The position numbers and the translations under genes were made by a program. From contig CAZWIA010000003.1 of NCBI GenBank assembly GCA_964633955.1, positions 1 to 46,708 on the forward strand: DNA of 46,708 bases. Reading direction: 5' to 3'. This DNA is from JAQBQQ01 sp964633955 (lineage in GTDB: Bacteria; Patescibacteriota; Gracilibacteria; Peribacterales; Peribacteraceae). The notes below the pieces were generated by a model, which had not been told where the DNA came from, did no database searches, and saw only the letters and a program-made list of their open reading frames with translations. This document shows positions 39,622 through 46,650 of the stretch, piece after piece. Positions within the stretch are counted from its first letter, which is position 1. Every line of letters starts with the position of its first letter.

Positions 39622-40482
39622 CTACTCTCTCCCAAATACCCGCAACGTCACATCCACGCGGAACCACTGCCCATCCCCCAAGTCCTCCCGCCGCAGGGTC
39701 AGGAGCGTCATGAGCGGCAGCGGCCAGTACTCTCCGTCCCGCAGGGCCTGTCCCACGGGAGAAGAGAGGAGCGCATGGGCATCCCGGAGCCCGGCAGAAG
39801 CCATAGCCGCGCTCACAGCACCAGAAGCGTCACTGCCAAAGGCCGTAAGCAGCCGATCCGCCGTGCCCGCCGGGTCCTGAGCGTACGTGACCAAATTCAT
39901 CTGCAGAACCTCCGCCAGTACGGCGCCGGCCGCGGAGCCCGCGCGCTCGGATGCCTCAAGGAGCCGGTCGATGTCCGCCGGACGGAGCACGTCAGCCACG
40001 CGCAGCCGACCGGAGAGCCGGAGCACCCGGCTGAGCGTGAGCCAGCCCTCCCCGGATACCACCGCCGTGAGCGCGAGGCGGCGGGATTGCACGCCGGGAG
40101 GCAGACTGGAAGGAGCGGGGACATCATCGCGGCTCACAACCGAGAGACTCCGCACATCCCCCGCCCGACGCAGCGCCGTCTCCAGCGCCTCCAAGACCAT
40201 CACCGCCCGGGCCTCCGGTGTTCCGCGGGGCAGGAGCGCAACCTGGGCGGCTTCCGTCGCTCCTATCCCGCCCGGCACAAGCGCCGCCTCCTCCTCCGCC
40301 TGTCGCGTGAGGAGGGTGAGGCGGCCATCCATCTCCGTGACATCCTGCGCCAGCGGAAGTGCCTCCGTGCGCAGGCGGCCCACAGTCACGGCCTGGTCGT
40401 AGAGCAGGGCGCCGGCCACCATCAGGCACAGGAGCGTGCCCGTGAAGGCCATGACACGGTGGTTGCGGGCGGCAAGGGTCAT
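39622..40482 (-). CDS. single-pass membrane protein, PilO-like
   Basis: A 286-residue protein. TM at residues 12-30 (AFTGTLLCLMVAGALLYD), then a short coiled coil (VGRLRTEALPLAQDVTEMDGRLTLLTRQAEEEAALV), a small alpha/beta domain (ARAVMVLEALETALRRAGDVRSLSVVSRDD ... LALTAVVSGEGWLTLSRVLRLSGRLRVADV) and a helical tail. TM-coil-ferredoxin-like organisation is that of type IV pilus or type II secretion PilO/PilN proteins, common in CPR genomes; sequence similarity is too weak to be sure. It overlaps the upstream gene by four bases. Confidence 0.6.
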   Translation of the reverse strand: MTLAARNHRVMAFTGTLLCLMVAGALLYDQAVTVGRLRTEALPLAQDVTEMDGRLTLLTRQAEEEAALVPGGIGATEAAQVALLPRGTPEARAVMVLEALETALRRAGDVRSLSVVSRDDVPAPSSLPPGVQSRRLALTAVVSGEGWLTLSRVLRLSGRLRVADVLRPADIDRLLEASERAGSAAGAVLAEVLQMNLVTYAQDPAGTADRLLTAFGSDASGAVSAAMASAGLRDAHALLSSPVGQALRDGEYWPLPLMTLLTLRREDLGDGQWFRVDVTLRVFGRE

Positions 40483-41072
40483 GGCACAAGGCGGAGCGTG
40501 ATCTGGAACGGGGAATGCGGTCCGCTCCCGCCCTCCTCCCGCACGTACGTAGGCGGGCGGGCCACCGTCACGCCGGGGAGCTCCGTGAGCCGGGCCACAA
40601 ACTGCGCCAGAACGGACATGCTGGCGTACTCCACCAGCCCAACGTCTCCCTCAAGGATGAGCGTACCGTCCTCCGCCGCGGCTTCCGCCGACCGGATCCT
40701 CACCGCGCCCGGCACCGGAGAGGACTGCTCCGCCGCCGCCTGCGCCATGTCCAGCGTATCCAGCAACCGGTCCCCCCGCTCCTTCTCCAGTAATAGAGAT
40801 GCCAGGAGCGTCTCCGTCTCCGGCACGATCGCCTGCCGGCGCGTCTCTTCCGCTGTGAGCAGACTGGCCTGCAATTTTGTTCGCTCCTCCCGCAGCTCCG
40901 GCAGACTGAGCGACCGCCCCTGGAGCGTCACCTGTGCCCAGCGCGGCAGGAGGAGCAGCCGGGAAGCCAGGAGGAGGAGCATCAGCAGGCCGGAGAACAC
41001 CAAGAGCGGCAGCGCGGTGGAACGGATGGCATGGCGCCCGGCGGGTGGCTCGGATGGAATCTGCGTTTCCAT
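40479..41072 (-). CDS. single-pass membrane protein, PilN/PilO-like partner
   Basis: A 197-residue protein. TM at about 20-43 (ALPLLVFSGLLMLLLLASRLLLL), coiled coil (LREERTKLQASLLTAEETRRQ, LLEKERGDRLLDTLDMAQAAAEQ), then a beta-rich domain (GTLILEGDVGLVEYASMSVLAQFVARLTELPGVTVARPPTYV). It has the same build as the overlapping downstream gene, so the two likely pair as inner-membrane pilus assembly proteins. ATG 41072 is favoured over an upstream ORF start because TACACT lies 10 bases upstream (41083-41088). Confidence 0.6.
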   Translation of the reverse strand: METQIPSEPPAGRHAIRSTALPLLVFSGLLMLLLLASRLLLLPRWAQVTLQGRSLSLPELREERTKLQASLLTAEETRRQAIVPETETLLASLLLEKERGDRLLDTLDMAQAAAEQSSPVPGAVRIRSAEAAAEDGTLILEGDVGLVEYASMSVLAQFVARLTELPGVTVARPPTYVREEGGSGPHSPFQITLRLVP

Positions 41073-41280
41073 GGGCACCCGCAGTGTACCGGCATTCCGC
41101 ATGATCGACACAGGTATCCCCCCTCGCAGCCACGGATGCTGGGATTCGCAGCCACGAAGGGCTGCGACTGCCCTTCATCGCCGTCGTGTCCCTCGTCGCC
41201 CTCGTTCCCCTTACTATCCCCCACCTCGCATTTTTCCCGCACGCGGCTATACTCCAGGCCTTACCCCCTCCCCCCTTCCC

Positions 41281-42373
41281 GTGGAAGAACTGCTGAGGAA
41301 ACTGGCCGAACTGCAGTCTGCCGTCTCAACGGGCAAGGACTCTCTTTGAGGCGCGCGGCGTGCCAAAGACGATCGCGGAGCTGGAGGCGGAGACGCAGAA
41401 GCCGGACATCTGGGAGGACACCCGCCGGGCCAACCAGCTATTTAGCCAGATCCGGACGCTCAAGAAGCAGTGGGAACCGGTCGCGCAGCTTGCATCGGAA
41501 CTGAACGATCTCCTGGAAATGGCCAAGGCCTCCACGGAGGCGGATCTCCCCGCACTGGAACCGGAAGCCCTCCGGCTTGAGCGCGCCTGGCAGGCATTGG
41601 AGACGCAGCTGTACTTGAGCGGGGAGTTTGACCAGGGCAACTGCTACCTCACGATCAGCAGCGGCGCGGGCGGGACGGAAGCGCAGGACTGGGCCTCCAT
41701 GCTGGTCCGCATGGAACTGCGCTACTGCGAACGCAAGGGGTGGAAGACCGAGCTCCTGGAGAAGACGGACGGACAGGAGGCCGGCATCAAGACCGCCACG
41801 TTCCGGGTGGAGGGAGAGATGGCCTACGGCAACCTCAAGTGCGAGCGCGGCACGCACCGCCTGGTGCGCCTCTCCCCGTTCAATGCCAAGAACCTCCGGC
41901 AGACCAGCTTTGCGCTGGTGGAAGTCCTGCCAGAGATCCAGGAGACGGATGAGATCGAGCTGCATCCGAGCGACCTGCGGATCGACACCTACCGCTCCGG
42001 CGGCGCCGGCGGCCAGCACGTCAATAAGACGGACAGCGCCGTGCGCATCACTCACATCCCTACCGGCATCGTGGTGGCCTGCCAGAACGAACGCAGCCAG
42101 CAGCAGAACCGTGCCCAGGCCATGAATATCCTGCGGGCTAAGCTCTTGGAGAAGCGCCGCCAGGAGGAAGCTGAGCAGAAGAGTGAGTTCAAAGGCGCGA
42201 CCGCCAGCGCGGACTTTGGCCAGCAGATCCGGTCGTATGTCCTGCATCCGTACCAGATGGTCAAAGACCTCCGGACGGATGTAGAGACGAGCGATACGGC
42301 AGGCGTGCTGGACGGGGACCTGCAGCAGTTTGTGGATGCAGAGTTAAAACGCAACGCAGGAACTGTGAATTAA
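41281..42373 (+). CDS. prfB: peptide chain release factor 2, programmed +1 frameshift
   Basis: RF2 for UAA/UGA. A 22-codon first frame from GTG 41281 ends in CTT TGA at 41344-41349. Skipping the T at 41347 continues Leu-Glu-Ala-Arg and joins the main frame. The slip codon and in-frame UGA match the classic prfB autoregulatory site, and an AAGGA just upstream (about 41335-41339) could act as the stimulatory Shine-Dalgarno. The main frame has the RF2 SPF-type region (TDEIELHPSDLRIDTYRSGGAGGQHVNKTDSAVRITHIPTG), including the catalytic GGQ. About 363 residues after shifting. The UGA sensor shows the standard code is used. Confidence 0.93.
41344..41350 (+). promoter_or_regulatory. prfB +1 programmed frameshift site (CTT TGA G)
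   Basis: Slippery CTT followed by in-frame TGA; +1 reading gives GAG. When RF2 is scarce, termination at UGA slows and the shift makes more RF2. Confidence 0.92.
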
Positions 42374-42427
42374 GAATCAAGAATCATGAAGTATGGAAAA
42401 ACCATTATTCATCACTCGTAATTCATG
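42363..42427. repeat. inverted 7-bp array (AGAATCA / TTCATCA)
   Basis: Left arm gtgaatt/aagaatc/aagaatc/atgaagt, right arm attattc/atcactc/gtaattc/atg. It begins in the prfB stop region. Confidence 0.87.
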
Positions 42428-42505
42428 CCTCAACTGTGAAGCAGCACGAAAGAAGCGAACCCATGCTTATGGATCCGCCTCTCTCCAGTATGCGATCAGG
42501 GGGAT

Positions 42506-42676
42506 TTACATGTCCTCCGGGCGCACGGTCTTGCGACCGTTAGCCTGGGCGCGCTTAGCGGCCTTCACCAGACCCTCCTCCAGATACTTGGAGGCGGCCT
42601 CAGACAGATCGCCCGCGGTCATCATGTCGTGCTTCTTGAGAAGCTCCTTGATGGCGGATGCAACAACGTAGCTCAT
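42506..42676 (-). CDS. bacterial histone-fold protein (56 residues)
   Basis: A tiny gene below usual length cut-offs. Residues 4-15 form helix 1 (VVASAIKELLKK), loop HDMMTAGD, long helix 2 at 21-45 (LSEAASKYLEEGLVKAAKRAQA), loop 2 NGRKT (46-50), and a short helix 3 start VRPEDM (51-56). GRKTVRPED matches loop 2/helix 3 of archaeal histones (GRKTIKAED in HMf) with the Arg-Asp pair (R48, D55) in the same spacing, and the short single-fold form resembles the Bdellovibrio-type bacterial histones. Predicted to dimerise and bind DNA or compact the nucleoid. It is not an HU protein. A TAGAAT box lies 30 bases upstream. No Shine-Dalgarno. Confidence 0.82.
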   Translation of the reverse strand: MSYVVASAIKELLKKHDMMTAGDLSEAASKYLEEGLVKAAKRAQANGRKTVRPEDM

Positions 42677-42706
42677 ACGGTTGGGGAAAGAGGTAGGAAC
42701 ACCGCG

Positions 42707-42712
42707 ATTCTA
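42707..42712 (-). promoter_or_regulatory. -10 box of the histone-fold gene
   Basis: TAGAAT on the minus strand. A TTGCGC lies 16 bases further upstream as a possible -35. The leader would be about 23 bases. Confidence 0.5.
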
Positions 42713-42772
42713 GACACCGGAGGGGCAGGCGCAAGGCTGCTTGCCGGCAATTCGTCAATTTGCGCAAGTTCA

Positions 42773-43398
42773 TTGCGGATGCTGCCTCTCTACTACCGAT
42801 GCGCTCGGGGTACAGAACGAGATCACAATTCCACAGATGGATATCTGGGGTACGCGAAGTACGTTCTGAAGAATGGGAAGGCAGAGAATGCTCGGATCGT
42901 TAAACTCCCCATTTTATGTACATTGTATCTGTTCCCATTACCATAAGCACATGTTAGCGGCTACCCTAGAACATGATGTGCAAGGCCAAGAAATACACTC
43001 TATCCCTGCGGAGGAAGAAACATGCCGACGGAGGATCGTGGCTTTGCGGGAAGGTTTGCGAGATATTTTTGAGAGTCGCGGCGTTGCTATTAGCCAAGGT
43101 GCATCCAACAATGATTTACTTTCGTCTGTGGCTCAACTTTGCGGTAAACCGCCAATCAGCTATTCGGAATATTTAGATACTAGTTGGAAGGAAGAATACG
43201 CGTTGGTTGCCCAAAGGATTGGTTCTGTTGTGGGTAAGAATCACTTCACCGCAGACACGGACCCCACGGAAATCATACAAATGATTCGATCACGATGTTC
43301 ATGAGGGCATGAAAATCTTGGAACTGAGGATGTGACTCATACAATTGTACTGCGCCGTCCGTGCAGGAGCGCTTGCGGATGCCGCCTCTCTACTGCCG
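42773..43398. repeat. 26-bp direct repeats bracketing an AT-richer segment
   Basis: Copies at 42773-42798 and 43373-43398 differ at two positions and are exactly 600 bases apart. A weaker partial copy (ggatccgcctctctcc) lies at 42474-42489. The DNA between is visibly richer in A and T than its surroundings. Confidence 0.7.
42951..43304 (+). CDS. hypothetical protein in AT-richer segment
   Basis: A 117-residue protein, no recognised family. ATG 42951 is chosen because TACCAT lies six bases upstream (42939-42944). Largely helical: EEETCRRRIVALREGLRDIFESRGVAISQGASNNDLLSSVAQL, then ISYSEYLDTSWKEEYALVAQRIGSVVGKNHFTADTDPTEIIQMIRSRC. Codon use is less GC-biased than its neighbours and the gene lies between 26-bp direct repeats next to a tRNA gene, so recent acquisition is possible. 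Confidence 0.55.
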   Translation: MLAATLEHDVQGQEIHSIPAEEETCRRRIVALREGLRDIFESRGVAISQGASNNDLLSSVAQLCGKPPISYSEYLDTSWKEEYALVAQRIGSVVGKNHFTADTDPTEIIQMIRSRCS

Positions 43399-43435
43399 GC
43401 GAACAAGGGATGGGAGCAGCGCGAGGGGGGGCGGA

Positions 43436-43461
43436 GCCACGTCGCTCGCGAGCGACGTGGC
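43436..43461. repeat. 26-bp perfect palindrome overlapping the tRNA-Ser 3' end
   Basis: gccacgtcgctcg / cgagcgacgtggc. On the minus strand its first bases are the tRNA discriminator and CCA, so the hairpin starts inside the mature 3' end. Confidence 0.85.
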
Positions 43462-43548
43462 GGAGAGAGAGGGATTCGAACCCTCGATGCCCTTGAGGGG
43501 CATACGCGATTTCGAGTCGCGCGCCTTCGACCACTCGGCCATCTCTCC
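43458..43548 (-). tRNA. tRNA-Ser (anticodon CGA)
   Basis: A 91-base class II tRNA. The acceptor stem ggagaga/tctctcc pairs fully with discriminator G and encoded CCA. The D arm is GCCGAGTGGTCGAAGGC, the anticodon stem-loop GCGACTCGAAATCGC gives CGA, reading UCG. A long variable arm (GCCCCTCAAGGGC) and the T arm GAGGGTTCGAATCCCTC are as expected for serine. Confidence 0.97.
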
Positions 43549-43662
43549 AGGCAGGTGATTGCGAATGACACGTCTGTACGTACTGTGGAGAGAGACGGGA
43601 CAAGTATCAAGGGCTAAGCGATGCACTTGTCACGCAGAGCGGATAGCCCTTACCGTTCATGC

Positions 43663-44169
43663 ATGCCTTTCCTCACCGGACCGGCGGAAGCTCACGCGAT
43701 CGGATTTCTCCTGCGCGCCGCGGAAGCCGCCAAGCGGGCCACGTGCCTGCGGGCCAAGTGCGGAACGGTGATCGCGCAGGGCGACCAAGTGATTGGCGAG
43801 GGCTGGAATTCCCCGCCGGGCGACCTGGCATCCCAGCGCCGGTGCCAGCTGAAGAAGAGCGAATACGACCTGAAAGTGACGGACAAGACCTGCTGCGTGC
43901 ACGCGGAAGAGCGCGCGATCATGGACGCGCTCAGGAGGTATCCCGATCGGATTCCAGGATCCACCCTCTACTTCATCCGCCTGGACGAACGCGGAGAACC
44001 CGCCCGCGCGGGCAAGCCCTACTGCACCATCTGCAGCAAGATGGCACTGGATGCCGGGATCGCGCTGTTCGTCCTCTGGCACGCGGACGGCGTCTGCGCG
44101 TATCCCGCGGCGGAGTACAACGCGCTGTCCTACAGGCATGGCACATCGTGCACGTACCACAACGCATGA
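43663..44169 (+). CDS. deoxycytidylate (dCMP) deaminase
   Basis: A 168-residue zinc deaminase converting dCMP to dUMP for thymidylate synthesis. Zinc site: CCVHAEERAIMDAL (His, catalytic Glu) and KPYCTICSKMALDAGI (two Cys). RAKCGTVIAQGDQVIGEGWNSPP is typical of the dCMP/CMP deaminase fold, and CxxC-type extra cysteines near the N-terminal half are as in ComEB-like members. ATG 43663 is preferred: TACCGT lies six bases upstream (43651-43656). Together with thyA and folA the window covers dTMP supply. Confidence 0.88.
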   Translation: MPFLTGPAEAHAIGFLLRAAEAAKRATCLRAKCGTVIAQGDQVIGEGWNSPPGDLASQRRCQLKKSEYDLKVTDKTCCVHAEERAIMDALRRYPDRIPGSTLYFIRLDERGEPARAGKPYCTICSKMALDAGIALFVLWHADGVCAYPAAEYNALSYRHGTSCTYHNA

Positions 44170-44202
44170 TCCGCTTCCCGGAGAGGATGAGAGGAATGAA
44201 AT

Positions 44203-44237
44203 GCCCCTGCACCCGTCTGTGATAACAGGTGCAGGGA
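44203..44237. terminator. hairpin between convergent genes, possible terminator
   Basis: An 8-bp stem cctgcacc / ggtgcagg; on the minus strand it is followed by a weak T-containing tract (catttcatt). Confidence 0.45.
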
Positions 44238-44245
44238 AGATTGCG

Positions 44246-44530
44246 TCAACCGGCGCGTCGCGCCGGGTTGCGGCGGACAGTCTTGGGGCGGAAATTGCGC
44301 TTTCGCTGGGTGGGCGGGGTCGAACGACCAGTCCCCTGCCCATGATGCTGCCGGTGCGTGCACGCAACCGGCTGATCGTGCCGAGGCGGGCAGCATGCCC
44401 TCAGCACGATCGCCGCCTGATCCTCTGGGTCGATGTCCCCAAACACAATGGGGTCAACCCTCCGCAGAACCTCCGGCCGCAGTTCCTCGGGCCTCAGCCC
44501 CAACTTCTCGAGCGCTGTCTGCAACGACAT
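44246..44530 (-). CDS. small hypothetical protein
   Basis: A 94-residue frame from ATG 44530. The first ~45 residues (SLQTALEKLGLRPEELRPEVLRRVDPIVFGDIDPEDQAAIVLRACC) look like a real helical domain; the rest is basic and low-complexity (THRQHHGQGTGRSTPPTQRKRNFRPKTVRRNPARR). It contains a CC pair and several His, with no family recognised. A hairpin lies 9 bases beyond the stop. Could be real or a chance ORF. The 44531-44792 region upstream holds no other convincing gene. Confidence 0.45.
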   Translation of the reverse strand: MSLQTALEKLGLRPEELRPEVLRRVDPIVFGDIDPEDQAAIVLRACCPPRHDQPVACTHRQHHGQGTGRSTPPTQRKRNFRPKTVRRNPARRAG

Positions 44531-44780
44531 AACAAAATTCCCTATTGACGCAACCACGCTTCCGCCATCGCGAGCCAACGGCTCGCCGTAACGGAGAAAG
44601 CGGATCATATGTTGCATATTTCCAAAGAGCTATGTGCCATCAGCATGGCTGATCGCGCGGCAGGGTAGGCGCGGTCAAGCCCCTGGGCAATGAAACCGCG
44701 GATCCGATCGAGCTTTTGCAATACCAAAAGCCGAAAAGTGATGTCCCCGGCCTATCCCTGACACGCCGCCTGGGCCCCGG

Positions 44781-44786
44781 TACACT
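44781..44786 (+). promoter_or_regulatory. -10 box, leaderless-type, UDP-glucose dehydrogenase
   Basis: TACACT ending six bases (cccccg) before the GTG start. Confidence 0.6.
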
Positions 44787-44792
44787 CCCCCG

Positions 44793-46130
44793 GTGCGCAT
44801 TGCCGTGGTCGGCACCGGGTACGTGGGGCTGGTTTCCGCCGCGTGCTTTGCGGAGCTGGGACACCACGTGGCGGGCGTGGATATTGATGTCGCCAAAGTG
44901 GAGAGCCTTTCTCAGGGCAGACCCACCATCTTTGAGCGCGGGCTGGAAGAGCTCCTCCGGAGCGGGCTTGAGAGCGGCCGCTTGCGCTTCACCACGGATC
45001 TCCCGGGTGCCATCGCGGACGCGGAGATCGTCTTCTCCGCCGTGGCCACGCCGCCGGGAGAGGGATACAAGGCGGACCTGCGGGCGGTCTTCAGCGTGGC
45101 GGAATCCGTTGCGCGGCACATGGACCACTCGCTCGTCTTTGTGATGAAGTCCACCGTGCCGGTGGGGACCGGGAGGGAGATAGAACGGCGGATGCGGGGA
45201 ATCCTGCAGGAGCGGAACAAGCCGAACGTGGAACTGGCCGTGGTGAGCAACCCGGAGTTCCTGCGGGAAGGCCGGGCAATGGAAGACACCATGAACCCGG
45301 AGCGGATTGTGGTGGGCGTGAACGGGGAGACGTGGGCACGGGAGAGGATGGACGAGCTCTACCGCGCCGTCACGCGCGTGGGACGCCCCATCCTGTTCAT
45401 GGATCGGGAGAGCGCGGAAGTGGTGAAGTACGCCTGTAACGCCTTCCTGGCCATGAAGATCAGCTTCATCAACATGCTGAGCGAGCTCTGTGAGGCCGCA
45501 GGCGCTGACATCCGGCGCGTGGCGGCGGGCATGGGGCTGGACAGCCGCATCGGCCCCAAGTTCCTCCATGCCGGCATTGGCTACGGCGGCAGCTGCTTCC
45601 CCAAGGATGTCCGGGCATTGCTTGCGACCGCCAAGGAGTACGGGCTGAAATTCCCACTGGTAGAGGCCACCGACCGCGTGAACGCCCACCAGCGCGAGAG
45701 GTTCATCCGGAAGGTCCTCAAGACCCTGCCGGAGCGCGCAACCGTGGCTGTCTGGGGTCTGGCGTTTAAACCCAAGACCGACGACATGCGCGATGCGCCG
45801 AGCCTGGAGGTCATACGCACGCTGATCGAACAGGGCCATACCGTCCGCGCGTACGATCCGGAGGCGGCGGCAAAGGCCAAGGCACTCGTCCCGCCGGAAG
45901 TAGCATTCGCAGAATCGCCCCTGGAAGCCGCCGCGCAGGCGGACGCTGTGATCCTCTTAACCGAATGGGACGAGTTCCGGGGGATCGATCTGGCCGAACT
46001 TCAGCGGACCATGAGGGGGAATCTCCTGTTCGACGGCCGCCTGGTCTACGAGCCGGAGGAAGCGCGTTCCGTAGGCTTGCGGTATGTAGGCATTGGGACG
46101 CAGACTGCCACTGCGTCCGCAGAATCCTGA
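44793..46130 (+). CDS. ugd: UDP-glucose 6-dehydrogenase
   Basis: A 445-residue enzyme oxidising UDP-glucose to UDP-glucuronate with two NAD+. N-terminal Rossmann MRIAVVGTGYVGLVSAACFAELGHHVAGVDID; VKSTVPVGT-like MKSTVPVGTG; central helix KYACNAFLAMKISFINMLSELCE; catalytic GYGGSCFPKDVRALL (Cys); second Rossmann VAVWGLAFKPKTDDMRDAPSLEVI. The start is GTG, with TACACT six C-rich bases upstream (44781-44786). It supplies UDP-glucuronate for surface glycans. Its 3' end overlaps the convergent gene by 85 bases. Confidence 0.96.
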   Translation: MRIAVVGTGYVGLVSAACFAELGHHVAGVDIDVAKVESLSQGRPTIFERGLEELLRSGLESGRLRFTTDLPGAIADAEIVFSAVATPPGEGYKADLRAVFSVAESVARHMDHSLVFVMKSTVPVGTGREIERRMRGILQERNKPNVELAVVSNPEFLREGRAMEDTMNPERIVVGVNGETWARERMDELYRAVTRVGRPILFMDRESAEVVKYACNAFLAMKISFINMLSELCEAAGADIRRVAAGMGLDSRIGPKFLHAGIGYGGSCFPKDVRALLATAKEYGLKFPLVEATDRVNAHQRERFIRKVLKTLPERATVAVWGLAFKPKTDDMRDAPSLEVIRTLIEQGHTVRAYDPEAAAKAKALVPPEVAFAESPLEAAAQADAVILLTEWDEFRGIDLAELQRTMRGNLLFDGRLVYEPEEARSVGLRYVGIGTQTATASAES

Positions 46131-46495
46131 GCATTCGCCCAATCTTCCGCGCACATGGTGAGCGCAATGATCCGCGCTCGTGCCTGGAACTCCTTGAGCT
46201 TGGGCGTGTAGTGATTGGAAGTAAACGGACCGATATCGGCGACCCGCTGTCGCAGTTCTTGGGTCCTCGCTGAATCTTCCCAATCCGGTCGAACGCCATT
46301 CCACTGAATGTCCTCGACTATGGCTTTCACTTCCGCATCAGAGAGGTAGCCCAAACAGAAGCTGACGGCGTGCCCGGTTCCCTTACGGTACCGCTGGATC
46401 TCCGGCAGGTTGGCCACTTGGCTACACCATTCCGGCGTGCCTTTCTTGGCAGTGACCGCCTGATCCGCTTCTGGGACAGTTGTAGGTGAGGCCAT
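46046..46495 (-). CDS. hypothetical protein overlapping ugd on the opposite strand
   Basis: A 149-residue protein without a recognised family. No signal peptide; mixed helical composition (GTPEWCSQVANLPEIQRYRKGTGHAVSFCLGYLSDAEVKAIVEDIQWNGVRPDW, FTSNHYTPKLKEFQARARIIALTMCAEDWANAQD). TAGTAT lies nine bases before the ATG (46505-46510), matching the start rule seen elsewhere and supporting the gene. The last ~28 codons run antisense to the end of ugd, so the exact C-terminus could be a sequencing or evolutionary read-through. Confidence 0.6.
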   Translation of the reverse strand: MASPTTVPEADQAVTAKKGTPEWCSQVANLPEIQRYRKGTGHAVSFCLGYLSDAEVKAIVEDIQWNGVRPDWEDSARTQELRQRVADIGPFTSNHYTPKLKEFQARARIIALTMCAEDWANAQDSADAVAVCVPMPTYRKPTERASSGS

Positions 46496-46638
46496 GGGAC
46501 AGGAATACTACGTTCGGCTACGGAAAAGACAAGGATTCGTAGCCGCTTCCCGCGCTCCCGCCACGTGGCGCAAGCTGCCTTCCATAACCGTCACCCGCTC
46601 AGTACCACCGTCACCGCCGCTTTGAGCTTGGAGCGATT

Positions 46639-46644
46639 TGTGTA
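46639..46644 (+). promoter_or_regulatory. possible -10 box for a gene beyond the window
   Basis: TATCAT preceded by TGTG (extended -10-like), then the 7-bp array. No start codon follows within the window. Confidence 0.3.
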
Positions 46645-46650
46645 TCATCA

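Noticed and set aside
42393..42671. 92-residue plus-strand ORF over the histone-fold gene
   Set aside because: Antisense shadow; the minus-strand 56-residue frame has the recognisable fold and promoter.
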